Source: Spirochaetae bacterium HGW-Spirochaetae-1
GTDB taxonomy: Bacteria > Spirochaetota > UBA4802 > UBA5550
Assembly (NCBI GenBank): GCA_002839375.1
Contig: PGXY01000004.1
Location: forward strand, 441,864-505,863
DNA length: 64,000 nucleotides
Reading direction: 5' to 3'
This document shows positions 17,639 through 27,790 of the stretch, piece after piece; position 1 is the stretch's first letter, and each line of letters begins with the position of its first letter. A program made the position numbers and the translations under genes. The notes under the pieces are model-generated. The model was not told the origin of the DNA and did no database searches. It was given only the letters and a program-made list of their open reading frames with translations.

Positions 17639-20600
17639 ATGAATGAATTAAATCACATGCACCCACCTGATCTTCAGGCTCTGTACCTACCAGTGGGGGA
17701 CAGGTATGGAGCCGTGAAAAAGGTGGAGAATCTCATCTTTGAACTTGAACATACGAACATTGACTGGAAGTATGTCATCGCCGAGTTCCGGTCCTACCTG
17801 TATGACTTCCTTTACGATAGTATCCCCTATGCCCACGATGTTTTGAATATCATTTTTCATTATCTTATTGAAGCCGTGGCACGCAGGAAGGTGTCGGCTC
17901 TCCGCGCCAGTGATACTTTTTTTGACCGTTATATCTTTGTGGTTAAGCAGGTGATTGACGGGAAAGATGAATTTATCCCCGTAAAGGAAATTTTTGATGC
18001 CAATGCCTCGTCATTTCTCGATATAATGATGCAGGAGAGTGAAGAGGGTTTTTATTTCAAGGCCATAAACAACAGGGTAAAGAACCTGGGCAGCTTGCTT
18101 ATCACCGCGGGAGACCGGGATGGTGATATTACAGGCATTATAGGTAAATTTTTGTTCCTCCAGTATCGCCTGTATGTAAACAGTTCCATAAAGACCAATG
18201 ACTCCGAGATACAAACATTGATATCATACATCGACGACGAGATTGTGCAGGATGAACTTGTTCATATGTTCGATATCGTGTCAGAGACCACCTATGACGG
18301 GAATCTCCGCCAGATTGAACGGGTCCTATCGGAAGCACCGGCTGATCTGCTTGTTCAACACCATATATTGATGGATTTCTCACATAATGCCAGAACATGG
18401 GAGAAGATATGTCTCCGCATACGACGTATGATAGAAGAGGGGACACTGGTCCGGGATAATTCCATACTTCCCCTTCTCTCCTATTTGATAAAGAAGTCCC
18501 ATGAAGGGAATGACGGTGAACTGCAGCTGTTTATATCGAGGACGGTGGCATCGGCATGCACCGTGTTTGTAGCGAGGAGAAATCATGACCTCCTTAAGAA
18601 CATAATCGACCTGGTGATGCCCATACTCCTTTCAGAGATCGAGCGGGATGGGAATTATAATTCGGCCTTTTCCACCATCTACAATATCGGGAAAACAATC
18701 ATAGAGTCGGGGAACATCTCTCTCATCGATTACTTCAATGACATACTTGTAGCTTCCCGTTTCTGTTTTCCCGAGTTCTCCGGTGTCGCCTCAGACTGGT
18801 CAGTGATCGTCAATGCCAGCCACCTGGAAAATATCAGAACATGGATGAAACTCATCGAGCTGAATCCGCCGGTTATGAAAAAACTTGCAGCCAGTCTTAT
18901 AGTCAACATGAAGCTCGGCGGCGTGTACCTGAAAGACACCGATGTTTTCCAGAGGGACATCTCGGAACTTCTGAACAGCGATCTTGGTGAGGTGTTTTAT
19001 CTTATCACGTCCCTGGCCGCGGTATTTCCGGCTTTCTACCATGATATCGGCGCCACGGGAGACATTCGTTCCTTCACGGAAAAAATTGATACCAATCACC
19101 GCATGAACGATCTCATCCATTTCCTGAGGAAGCAGGTGCATGTTGAATCATCAAGCAGGACCGTCACCCTTTTCCAGAATGTTATGGAATACTGGATGAG
19201 CGGAGAAAAAGAAATCCTGTTGAATATGATCCCCGGCGAGGTATACGAAAATATCGACGGTTTTTTCAGGATGATCAACATGGCCGACGAGAAGGCCGCC
19301 CAAATAATTTTCCAGAAGCTCAAAAAGAATTTTTCCCAGTATGATCATCTTCATTTTTGGGATATTCTGGAGGCCGTGGGAAAGGAATACTTCAATACAT
19401 TCGTCACGGAAAACGATTTTGAAGATGTCGGCAACGGAGAAAAGACCGTGGTGCTTGATTACTGCAACCGGTATTTTGATTCGAGAAACCCAACGGAAAT
19501 GACCAGCATGCTTCACTATATTTCCGGCATGGCGGGCCTCGATGAGTCGAAAATATCCATATGGAAAATGCTCTATGAAATTTCCGATGATGATTTCCGC
19601 AAACTTTTCAATGTGGTGAGCCAGTGCAATATTTCCAAGGTGAACATCGAGAAATTCATCACCTTTCTTCATGTCTACCGCATGCTCGTTGATAAATACA
19701 ATTTCTCCGATATCCGGGGGATTGATAAACTTATGAAATATGCCTCGGAGGGCCTCTTTGATCCACCCAGGGATTTTTTTGATATATTACAGGGAGAGAA
19801 TACCATAGAGGCCCTGGATGAACTTTTAAAGGTGCAGCATGAGCTGAAGGAATCGGTGCTTCTCAGCAGCAGGCGGTTCGAGGCCCTGGACACCATTGAA
19901 TTCAAACGGCACATCGCCTTTGGCATTCCGTCCATGTACGGTTCCTATAAGGAGAAAAAATTTGATACGCTGAAGGTTTTTTTCCAGATGAACCTGGTCC
20001 GTTTTTCTTTCTTTGAAAAAATAGTAGAGGATTTTTTCAGTGATGCCCTCGTGGTCCCCGATTACAAACGGATGAAAACAGTCATGCAGCTGTTTATCCG
20101 CGCCTTTCTGGTCGATGGACTTGTCAACCAGGAGATGATTACCGTGGCGAACCTGCTGGAAACGCCCAATATGAAAACCTCCCAGTTTCGTGATGTGGTG
20201 AATTACCTCATCACCATCCATGGTGAAATATCGGATCGTTTCAACGAAACGTTCAAAGATGTATGCCGGGCAGCAGTGCATACCATCGGCGTCGATAATA
20301 TTTCCCGGCGTTTTATCCCCAATGGCAAACCGCAGAATATCGACACTGTTGTGGACAGGCTGCTCCGTGACCAGATCATGCAGTCCCCCCACCTGCAGCT
20401 CTTTGATAATTTTCTTATCTCCATGCGTGATTGTATTATCTATGATCTTGAAGAGCACGGGGACCTGGTGTGCGTCAACAGCGACACGGGGAAACGGTTC
20501 CGGGGAAATGTGGCTTTCGCAATCGGGAAAACAGAGGCCTTCCCGGGGCAGGGGAAGATATACGCCCCGATCTGGCAGGTGGGAAATAAGGCCCATGGCC

Positions 20601-22048
20601 TGCTCTTTGCGGCAAACATGGAGGGAGTCAATGTTCCTCCCGGTTTTATCATTTCCTCCGGTCTATACAAGAGACTTAAGGACGGGAACCTGAAAAATCC
20701 CCGTTTTAAAAGAAAGATACTACATGTTCTGAAAAAAAATATCGACCTGTATACGGGCGGCCGTTACGCCAACAAGCGGAATCCCGTTCTGCTTTCTGTT
20801 CGCAGCGGCGCCGTCTTTTCCATGCCCGGTGTTATGGATACCATAACCAATGTGGGAATAACCCAGGAAATCCTGGATCAGTATGCCCGCCATGATAAAT
20901 GGTTCGCCTATGACTGTTTTCGCCGGCTTATCCAGGACCTGGCCATATCCTCCTTTGGCATGGAAAGAAGCATTTTCGAGAGCCTCATGAATGAGGCAAA
21001 AGAGGAAGCAGGCGTTGCTCTCAAGGAGATGCTTACGGGAAAACAGATGGAGGCTCTGACCCTTCGTTACCGCTATGCCATTAACAATTTTGGCTACTCC
21101 ATACCCAAGGACCCTTACGAACAGCTCCTCCATGCCATCATTGCCGTTTATGAATCCTGGGATTCGGAGATAGCCAGGAACTACAGGGATTATATCAATA
21201 TTTCCGGTGAGTGGGGAACCGCCGTCGTTGTTCAGCAGATGGTTTTCGGTAACTATTCGCCGTTCAACATCACAGGCGTGGTGCACAGCCAGTACCTGGG
21301 AAAGGAAAAAATCAGCCTCTTCGGTGAATACAAGACACGTGCCCAGGGTCATGACATTGTCAGCGGAGTGGCGAAGGTATTCCCCATCAGCGAAGAACAG
21401 AAAAAAATATATGAGCATAGCAGCATTTATCCTTCCATGGAAAACAAGTTCCCGGATATTTACCGGAATCTTTTTCTCCTGGTGAAACAGATCAGGGACA
21501 GCTGGGGCAATGACGTGGAGATTGAGTTCACCATGGAGAATGACCTGATCTACATACTGCAGATACGCGGAATGACCAAGCATATATTCGATGTAGAGGA
21601 ACTGGAGGAGTCTCCGGCTGATCTGCAGCACTCCCTCCTTGGACAGGGACTGGCCGCATCGGGGGGAGCCGTATCGGGCAGGGCGGTTTTTGACATGGAC
21701 CGCATAGGCATTATGCGGAACAAATATCCCGGAGAAAAAATAATCCTCATGCGTCCCGAAACGAACCCCGAGGACGTCATGGGTCTGAAAGAGTCGGATG
21801 GGATACTGACCTGCATCGGCGGCATGACCTCGCATGCCGTTCTCCAGATGCGGCGTCTTGAAAAGAGCGGTGTCAGTGATTTTAACATCATGAAGATTGA
21901 TGAGGACCGGAACATAGCCGTCGTTGACCGGGTTCTCATGGACGGGGAAAAGGTCAGGATACTGGAAGGAGACCATATTACCATTGACGGGAATACCGGG
22001 TACGTATACCTGGGGCATCATCCCACGAGAAAAAGAAACGGTCATTGA
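17639..22048 (+). CDS. Giant PPDK-like phosphotransferase lacking the PEP-binding barrel
   Basis: 1469 aa. Residues 1 to about 960 are predominantly helical with no recognised domain. From about 970 it resembles the N-terminal half of pyruvate phosphate dikinase: a GNKAHGL-type start, SVRSGAVFSMPGVMDTI near 1052, a VVVQQMVFGN strand near 1197 and EIEFTMEN-LIYILQIRG near 1302, together an ATP-grasp nucleotide site. The swivelling phosphohistidine domain follows with GGMTSHAV; its histidine is H1399. The protein stops about 70 residues later, so the C-terminal PEP/pyruvate TIM barrel is absent. A phosphoryl group could be moved from ATP to His, but the acceptor is unknown; glucan-water-dikinase- or rifampicin-phosphotransferase-like chemistry is possible. 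No clear Shine-Dalgarno precedes the ATG. The GAPDH gene follows after 69 nt. Confidence 0.75.
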   Translation: MNELNHMHPPDLQALYLPVGDRYGAVKKVENLIFELEHTNIDWKYVIAEFRSYLYDFLYDSIPYAHDVLNIIFHYLIEAVARRKVSALRASDTFFDRYIFVVKQVIDGKDEFIPVKEIFDANASSFLDIMMQESEEGFYFKAINNRVKNLGSLLITAGDRDGDITGIIGKFLFLQYRLYVNSSIKTNDSEIQTLISYIDDEIVQDELVHMFDIVSETTYDGNLRQIERVLSEAPADLLVQHHILMDFSHNARTWEKICLRIRRMIEEGTLVRDNSILPLLSYLIKKSHEGNDGELQLFISRTVASACTVFVARRNHDLLKNIIDLVMPILLSEIERDGNYNSAFSTIYNIGKTIIESGNISLIDYFNDILVASRFCFPEFSGVASDWSVIVNASHLENIRTWMKLIELNPPVMKKLAASLIVNMKLGGVYLKDTDVFQRDISELLNSDLGEVFYLITSLAAVFPAFYHDIGATGDIRSFTEKIDTNHRMNDLIHFLRKQVHVESSSRTVTLFQNVMEYWMSGEKEILLNMIPGEVYENIDGFFRMINMADEKAAQIIFQKLKKNFSQYDHLHFWDILEAVGKEYFNTFVTENDFEDVGNGEKTVVLDYCNRYFDSRNPTEMTSMLHYISGMAGLDESKISIWKMLYEISDDDFRKLFNVVSQCNISKVNIEKFITFLHVYRMLVDKYNFSDIRGIDKLMKYASEGLFDPPRDFFDILQGENTIEALDELLKVQHELKESVLLSSRRFEALDTIEFKRHIAFGIPSMYGSYKEKKFDTLKVFFQMNLVRFSFFEKIVEDFFSDALVVPDYKRMKTVMQLFIRAFLVDGLVNQEMITVANLLETPNMKTSQFRDVVNYLITIHGEISDRFNETFKDVCRAAVHTIGVDNISRRFIPNGKPQNIDTVVDRLLRDQIMQSPHLQLFDNFLISMRDCIIYDLEEHGDLVCVNSDTGKRFRGNVAFAIGKTEAFPGQGKIYAPIWQVGNKAHGLLFAANMEGVNVPPGFIISSGLYKRLKDGNLKNPRFKRKILHVLKKNIDLYTGGRYANKRNPVLLSVRSGAVFSMPGVMDTITNVGITQEILDQYARHDKWFAYDCFRRLIQDLAISSFGMERSIFESLMNEAKEEAGVALKEMLTGKQMEALTLRYRYAINNFGYSIPKDPYEQLLHAIIAVYESWDSEIARNYRDYINISGEWGTAVVVQQMVFGNYSPFNITGVVHSQYLGKEKISLFGEYKTRAQGHDIVSGVAKVFPISEEQKKIYEHSSIYPSMENKFPDIYRNLFLLVKQIRDSWGNDVEIEFTMENDLIYILQIRGMTKHIFDVEELEESPADLQHSLLGQGLAASGGAVSGRAVFDMDRIGIMRNKYPGEKIILMRPETNPEDVMGLKESDGILTCIGGMTSHAVLQMRRLEKSGVSDFNIMKIDEDRNIAVVDRVLMDGEKVRILEGDHITIDGNTGYVYLGHHPTRKRNGH

Positions 22049-22117
22049 CCATGATTATATGCGGGGACTGAGACCCTGCCATATATACGGGTAACTACGA
22101 TTTACAAGGAGAAAAAT

Positions 22118-23269
22118 ATGAGCAGCATATCCATAACATCGGCGGTGGGGGTCAACAGTATCGGCAGAATAGGGAAACTTCTGGTCTGGAGCCTGACGGC
22201 ACGCAAAGAACAGGACAGTATAGTAATTTCCACGGGACGTGAAGTGGGGAAAAGCATCGAGGACCTGGCGACCTATTTAAGCTATGACTCGACCTATGGT
22301 TCCTATTCCCGGTTTTTTTTCGGATTGCAGGGAGATGAGCGGGTAGAGATACGCGGCGGCAACCTGTACATGAACGGGGTAAAAATCATATGGCTCAATG
22401 ATGCGCCGTGCCGTGTCCCTGGCAATATCCCCTGGTCTGAGTACGGCGTGGATGTCGTTTTTGATACAACGGGTAAAATGACGGACCCTACTGCTACGGA
22501 AAATAATTCACTGCGGGGACATCTCAATCACGCGAAAAAAGTTATCCTGAGCGCTCCTTTCAAGATAAAGAACAAGGGTGCCATGCTTCCCGAGGATTCG
22601 ATCACCGTTGTGGGCGGTATTAACTTTGACAAGTATGATGAAAGTATCCATACTGTTATATCCAATGCATCGTGCACCACGAACTGTTGTGCTCCTCCCA
22701 TCAAGGCTCTGGTTGACCATTTCGGCGATAAATTCATCTCCTATTCACTCACGACGGTTCATGCTGCCACCAATTCCCAGAGTGTGCTTGATTCCCTGCC
22801 GAAGGCGGGAGACAAGGATACACGGAAAAGAAGAAGCATCATCAACAATATGATTCCCACGTCAACGGGAGCCGCCAATGCCGTCCTGGAAGTGATCCCG
22901 GAAATACGGGATCTGGGTATCGGGTCACAGGCTTCATCGATTCGTGTTCCCACCAACACTGGATCCATCGTTATTCTCGATATAACCCTCATGGGTGAAT
23001 TCGACAATGATCAAATACATGAAATTTTCCGCGAATATAGCAGGAAAAATCCCGACATCATGAAGTTCTCTACTGACCAGCTCGTGAGCGGTGATATTAT
23101 CGGCAGCCCCTGGTCAACCGTGTATGACTCTCCCTTCACGCATCGAAGGACTTCAAAAAGAAACAACCAGTTTTTCACCATGGTGGATCTGAACTTTTGG
23201 TATGATAATGAATTCGGTTATGTCTGTTCGCTCATGAGGCTCTATGATCATATGACGGGAAGGCGGTAG
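22118..23269 (+). CDS. Divergent glyceraldehyde-3-phosphate dehydrogenase
   Basis: 383 aa, about 45 longer than usual GAPDH, with a strong AAGGAG site. The catalytic block SNASCTTNC is intact (Cys186), as are TTVHAAT (His215) and IPTSTGAANAV for phosphate binding. The N-terminal dinucleotide motif is altered (GVNSIGRIGK rather than NGFGRIGR). The loop after the second strand reads STGRE where NAD-specific enzymes have an Asp, so cofactor preference may differ (inference). It lies 69 nt downstream of the dikinase-like gene and before a strong terminator, so the two form an operon. Whether it is the glycolytic enzyme of this organism or a specialised paralogue cannot be told. Confidence 0.85.
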   Translation: MSSISITSAVGVNSIGRIGKLLVWSLTARKEQDSIVISTGREVGKSIEDLATYLSYDSTYGSYSRFFFGLQGDERVEIRGGNLYMNGVKIIWLNDAPCRVPGNIPWSEYGVDVVFDTTGKMTDPTATENNSLRGHLNHAKKVILSAPFKIKNKGAMLPEDSITVVGGINFDKYDESIHTVISNASCTTNCCAPPIKALVDHFGDKFISYSLTTVHAATNSQSVLDSLPKAGDKDTRKRRSIINNMIPTSTGAANAVLEVIPEIRDLGIGSQASSIRVPTNTGSIVILDITLMGEFDNDQIHEIFREYSRKNPDIMKFSTDQLVSGDIIGSPWSTVYDSPFTHRRTSKRNNQFFTMVDLNFWYDNEFGYVCSLMRLYDHMTGRR

Positions 23270-23340
23270 GAAATTTTCTGTTGAGATGCCTGTCTTTTCA
23301 GAAGGTATAAACATATAAGATATAAGAACATTACTTTAAA

Positions 23341-23368
23341 AAAATTGGGCCGAAAGGCCCTTTTTTTT
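23341..23368 (+). terminator. Intrinsic terminator after the dikinase-GAPDH operon
   Basis: GGGCC (23347-23351), GAAA tetraloop, GGCCC (23356-23360), then eight T. Confidence 0.85.
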
Positions 23369-23821
23369 CAATTTATTCAAAAAAATCCCATTTATTTTTG
23401 ATTTTTCTCCATAAATTTAGTATATTACTCCGATTTACAAAAGCATTAATTTAGAGCTTTTCCCATTCGCCATTCAGAATTTTTATAGCAAAGCAAATTT
23501 CATGGTCAGCGTTTATACAAGGTAAAACACTGTATATTCATTAATAATTGAAAATGTCCATATATATCACTATTTTACAACTGTTAGAGTGGGAGGTCCA
23601 ACTACAAAAAATATCTGCACTTGAAATGTTTTAGCACTATATATGAATACACGAGCTTCTAAAAAAAGCTTAAACTGTATATTCTTTGCATAACTGTCTC
23701 AGTATGTAAAGAAAAGCAGGGGCCCTGAGTTGACAGCAAAATCATATATCACTTCAAATAAATACAAATAAGTCAAATCAGCCCCCTGAAAAATTAAACT
23801 ATCCGAAAAAGGGGGTACGTC
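23369..23821. other. Long A/T-rich intergenic region
   Basis: About 450 nt with no credible frame and no clear promoter pair; a lone TTGACA lies at 23730-23735 without a good -10 at the right distance. It contains GGGAGG at about 23591. I see no RNA structure I can name. Confidence 0.35.
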
Positions 23822-25993
23822 ATGAAATTTTTTCTATTATTAACCGGGCAAAGAATAGGTGCCAGGCTGTTACGCCTGTGTTTTTTGCTTCTTTGTACAT
23901 TTTCTTTGATCCTGATTCCCGGATGTCTACCGCAGGGCGATAAAGGTACTCTGACCATTGATTTCTCGGTAAACAATGGACGGAGTATTCTACCTGAAAT
24001 CGATATGGATATCAGCCGATATGATGTTCGTGGAACAGGGCCGGGAGGAGCTACTTTTTCTGTGTCAACCGTGGAAAGCTCGGTTACTATTGATGATATC
24101 GTGCTGGGTACATGGGTGATAGAGGTTGATGGCCTGAACGCCGAGGGAACAATTATCGGCTTTGGACAGGGCGAAACCACGCTTGTCAATTCACTTGGAA
24201 CAACATGCAACATTACCATAAGCCCGCTGTCAGGGGAAGGTGCCCTGGCTCTCACGGTTACTTGGGGAGATTACACGGGGACAGTTCAGATTTCATCTCA
24301 GCTTATTTCCCGCGTTTCCACTGCGACACCAATCCCTGTTGTATTTGATATCGGCACGGACAGCGCTACATACACGAACGATGCAATTCCCGCCGGTTAT
24401 TATGATCTCACCCTGGTAATCAGCAATGAGACCAGGGATATCGGCGGCGCAATGGAGACAGTGCGGATTGTCAATGATGCCACAACGAGCGCGACGATTA
24501 ATGTTACCATTAATGAAGGCGGTGATGCGACGATCGTTATCGACGAAGTCATGAATGATCCAATCAATGTTGTATTGACCGGCCAGTTGAACCTGCTCCA
24601 GGAGGGAGGCTCAATGACGGTAACCGCCAATGGAGAAAATATTACTGCGGAGGAGGAACCGGTTTATAGGTGGTATCTCAATGGAGGCCTGATTCAAACC
24701 GGTGCAACGGCAACTTTTGGCAGTAACCTTACCATCGGGACCTATCGACTGGATGTGAGCATCTTTTCAGGAGATGGTGAAAGAGGCGGTTCGGCAACAC
24801 ATGCTTTCACCGTGGTTGATGCGGCAGAATACATATATGCGCCCGAGAATTTATCCGCGCTTTCAGGTTCCACCACAAGCATCAATCTTGAGTGGGATGA
24901 TATGTCCGGAAATGAAACCGGGTTCAGAATTGAGCGGAAGATGGGTGAATCGGGAATCTTTGAGGAAATTGCAGCAGTTGCTGCCAATGTCACCGCGTAT
25001 TCCGATGAAGGGCTCTCTTCAGGAGCTGTGTATTTTTACCGGGTATGTGCTTATAATGGCTCATACAATTCAAATTACTCGGATATCACTGAAGGCACGG
25101 TGCAGAATCCTATAGAAGTATCTGTCATGGCAGACCATACCTGTATTGATCTATCTCAGGTTCCTGAAGAGTGGATAAATACCGCGAAAGATGTCCTGCA
25201 TATTGCCTATCAGAATACCTCGCATGGGAGCCAGATCATATCAGGGATGAACACCCTTGAGGCTTATCCCGCTTTTGGTGATCTTTATCAGCTAAGCGAA
25301 GACGGCAGCGAGGGCTTAGATCTTGATTCCTATGATCCCATCATGTCGGGATATCATGATCTCAGCACCGAAGATTCTGAAGATGAATACGGAAATACCC
25401 CTTGGGCGAATGCTACGCGTATCTTCCTTGATAATGCCGATAATTATCACATAAATGTTGTTATGTGGTCATGGTGTAGTATCGACGGCCACAATATTGA
25501 TCGGTATATAACAAATATGGAAAATCTCATTGCCGAATATAGTGCAGAAGGAACTAATCCCCGCGCAGCGGAACATCCGGTAGAATTCGTTTTCATGACC
25601 GGTCATACAGGAGGCCAGGATGAGACTGCATTTATTGCCCAGGCGGCAGCGCAGATTCGTTCTCATTGTATTGCCAACAACCGCTGGCTCATCGATTACT
25701 ATGATTTGGAATGCTATGATCCCGATAACAATTACTTTGGTGATTTATATATCACCGATAATTTGAATTATAATTCAGGTGCTAACAACTGGGCAGTTGA
25801 ATATCTTGAACGTCATGACGGTGATATACTGGATATTCTCACTATGGGAGACGGAGATTCTTTCAGCGGCTGTACGGACTGTGCTCATTCAGATAGCCCA
25901 CGTGCAGCTACTTTGAATTGTGTAGTAAAAGCTCAGGCTGCCTGGTGGCTTTTTGCAAGACTTGCCGGATGGGATGGGGTGTCAGCGACTTAG
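23822..25993 (+). CDS. FN3-containing lipoprotein with uncharacterised C-terminal domain
   Basis: 723 aa, start preceded by GGGGG. A long signal peptide ends in LIPGC (Cys36), so it is lipid-anchored. Beta-sandwich regions fill residues 40-330, with a fibronectin type III domain at about 338-430 (PENLSALSGSTTSINLEW). The last 290 residues form a separate domain opening with DHTCIDLSQVPEEW and carrying HIAYQNTSHGSQI, WSWCSIDGHN and FVFMTGHTGGQD. I recall similar sequences only as hypothetical domains of surface proteins; the conserved Ser/His/Asp pattern hints at a hydrolase of SGNH type (inference). It probably acts at the cell surface on a polymer. A terminator follows. Confidence 0.65.
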   Translation: MKFFLLLTGQRIGARLLRLCFLLLCTFSLILIPGCLPQGDKGTLTIDFSVNNGRSILPEIDMDISRYDVRGTGPGGATFSVSTVESSVTIDDIVLGTWVIEVDGLNAEGTIIGFGQGETTLVNSLGTTCNITISPLSGEGALALTVTWGDYTGTVQISSQLISRVSTATPIPVVFDIGTDSATYTNDAIPAGYYDLTLVISNETRDIGGAMETVRIVNDATTSATINVTINEGGDATIVIDEVMNDPINVVLTGQLNLLQEGGSMTVTANGENITAEEEPVYRWYLNGGLIQTGATATFGSNLTIGTYRLDVSIFSGDGERGGSATHAFTVVDAAEYIYAPENLSALSGSTTSINLEWDDMSGNETGFRIERKMGESGIFEEIAAVAANVTAYSDEGLSSGAVYFYRVCAYNGSYNSNYSDITEGTVQNPIEVSVMADHTCIDLSQVPEEWINTAKDVLHIAYQNTSHGSQIISGMNTLEAYPAFGDLYQLSEDGSEGLDLDSYDPIMSGYHDLSTEDSEDEYGNTPWANATRIFLDNADNYHINVVMWSWCSIDGHNIDRYITNMENLIAEYSAEGTNPRAAEHPVEFVFMTGHTGGQDETAFIAQAAAQIRSHCIANNRWLIDYYDLECYDPDNNYFGDLYITDNLNYNSGANNWAVEYLERHDGDILDILTMGDGDSFSGCTDCAHSDSPRAATLNCVVKAQAAWWLFARLAGWDGVSAT

Positions 25994-26023
25994 CATAATC
26001 GGTAATTGGAATGTGCAAAAATT

Positions 26024-26050
26024 CCGGCGGCGATTGCTGCCGGTTTTTTT
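26024..26050 (+). terminator. Intrinsic terminator
   Basis: CCGGCGGC (26024-26031), GATT loop, GCTGCCGG (26036-26043) with one G-U pair, then a T-run. Confidence 0.8.
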
Positions 26051-26068
26051 AGAGATACTACTCCTGAT

Positions 26069-27238
26069 TTATTCAATATACAATAGCACGGCCTTCAGAT
26101 ATTCCGTTTCAGGGCAGTAGATGCTGACGGGATGGTCGCCGGGGTGGTTGAATTTTCCCAGGATAGAGCCGTTTCTGCCCGAGTCTGCCAGGGCTGAGAA
26201 CAGGACTTTTTGGAACAGGTCCATATCCACAAAGCGTGAACAGGAGCAGGTAAGCAGCAGTGTCCCGGCGGGACATCGGCGGGCGATCTGGAGATTGAGG
26301 TCTTTGTAGCCCCGGCACCCCTTTTCCAGGGATGAGCGGTTTTTTACCAGGGCCGGCGGATCACAGATAATGAGGCTGCTGTCCAGCGGGGCCTCGCGTA
26401 TATACTGGAATACATCTGATTTTATATAACGGCTATTTTTATGAAAGCCGTTAAGTTCGGCATTTCGTTCCGCCATGCCAAGGGCGTCCTGCGAGGAATC
26501 AACTGAGATGACTTCCCGTGCCCCTCCTTTGAGGGCATGGAGAGAGAATCCTCCCGTGTAGCTGAAGAGATTCAAAATGCTTCTATCCCGGGCCAGGCCC
26601 TGAATCATGAGCCGGTTTTCGCGCTGATCAATAAAAAAACCCGTTTTCTGACCGTGATGCAGGTTGACTAAGATGGATACCCCGTTTTCCTCAATGACAA
26701 CCTCTTCCGGTGTTGTTCCATATACCTGGCCGCAACGCTCAGATATCCCTTCGAGTTTTCGTCCCTCATGTTCACTTCGCTCATAAATACCGGCGGGTTG
26801 CACCAGTTCCACGAGAAGATTGATTATAGGGTCCCGAAGCTTTTCCATGCCCAGCGTCAGGAACTGGACCACCAGGTGTTCATTGTACCGGTCCACAATG
26901 AGTCCCGGCAGGAAATCGCCTTCGGAAAAGACCAGTCGTATGGCGCTCGTTCCGGAGAGCAGGGGATTATGCGTGCGTTTATTCAGGGCATTTGTCAAAA
27001 GTTCCCCGAGATAATCCTTCGTGACGGGCCGCTCAGAAAACGAAAGCATACGAATGGCGATGGGGGTTCTGCTGTTGAAGTATCCATAGCCCAGATGGAC
27101 ACCGTCGCTACTGCACACGGCGACCATGTCCCCGTCTTCTATGTGGGAGGCGCGCGATTGCAACGCTCCGGAAAATATCCATGGGTGCCGGTTCAGAATG
27201 GATTTTTCCCTGTTTTTTTTAAGATATACTGCTTCCAT
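26069..27238 (-). CDS. rlmI: RlmI-like 23S rRNA m5C methyltransferase
   Basis: 389 aa, typical family length. An N-terminal PUA domain (about 1-75) is followed by the EEHD-like linker and a class I methyltransferase: QKTGFFIDQREN (197-208), SAM motif NLFSYTGGFS (223-232), acidic D247, and DPPALVKN (293-300). The C-terminal TCSCSRF supplies the cysteines used in m5C formation. RlmI methylates C1962 of 23S rRNA in E. coli; the same role is expected, though close paralogues differ in site. It is monocistronic. Confidence 0.85.
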   Translation of the reverse strand: MEAVYLKKNREKSILNRHPWIFSGALQSRASHIEDGDMVAVCSSDGVHLGYGYFNSRTPIAIRMLSFSERPVTKDYLGELLTNALNKRTHNPLLSGTSAIRLVFSEGDFLPGLIVDRYNEHLVVQFLTLGMEKLRDPIINLLVELVQPAGIYERSEHEGRKLEGISERCGQVYGTTPEEVVIEENGVSILVNLHHGQKTGFFIDQRENRLMIQGLARDRSILNLFSYTGGFSLHALKGGAREVISVDSSQDALGMAERNAELNGFHKNSRYIKSDVFQYIREAPLDSSLIICDPPALVKNRSSLEKGCRGYKDLNLQIARRCPAGTLLLTCSCSRFVDMDLFQKVLFSALADSGRNGSILGKFNHPGDHPVSIYCPETEYLKAVLLYIE

Positions 27239-27365
27239 GGCCGTTTATACAGATATGAGACGGCATGATGCATGACAATTCATTTTTAATTCTTCAGCCT
27301 TTTTTTACCTGAATATCTCTATTATTGACTCAATAGTACCGATATTAATAATGAGTAGGTGAACC

Positions 27366-27758
27366 ATGGATGAAATAGCACATAAGGAATACCGCATAAA
27401 GAAAGCTGATGTCGTTTTTTATCCCGATACCCGTGTGCAGCATGATCCGGGAAAAGACGGTAAAGGACGGAATAGCCGGCGGCATCATGGCGATGATGGC
27501 AGGAATGAGGTAAAGGATTATGTCGATGATATGATTACCATGGTGGAAGATGCGAACAGCCAGCTGGAAATACAGGATTCCCCGTTACGTTTCCGTATTC
27601 ACCGTGAGGAGGATGAGGTGTTTATCGATATCATCATCACCGATCGGAAAGGCACTGTCCTGGCAGTCCGGGAAAAAAATATTACCCATGAAAAGTTCCT
27701 TGAGGCCGTGGATCACATTTGTGGCAGGGAGGGCCTGCTCTTTGATCAGCTGGGCTGA
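27366..27758 (+). CDS. FlaG-like protein
   Basis: 130 aa. The N-terminal 45 residues are charged and His/Gly-rich. The C-terminal part has the FlaG pattern of a helix leading into LRFRIHREEDEVFIDIIITDRKGTVLAVREKNITHEKFLEAVDHI-type strands (about 70-120). FlaG proteins are flagellar accessory proteins affecting filament length. The usual IPPE-like end is altered, so the match is moderate. No flagellar gene lies beside it; FlaG genes are often near fliD or fliS. Confidence 0.55.
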   Translation: MDEIAHKEYRIKKADVVFYPDTRVQHDPGKDGKGRNSRRHHGDDGRNEVKDYVDDMITMVEDANSQLEIQDSPLRFRIHREEDEVFIDIIITDRKGTVLAVREKNITHEKFLEAVDHICGREGLLFDQLG

Positions 27759-27790
27759 TTGTCAAAAATGCATGCTTCAATTCCCCTGCT

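Noticed and set aside
20720-22045. A 441-codon open frame on the minus strand
   Set aside because: It lies wholly opposite the dikinase-like gene, has no family motifs and a His/Val-rich odd composition; it is the shadow of the real gene.
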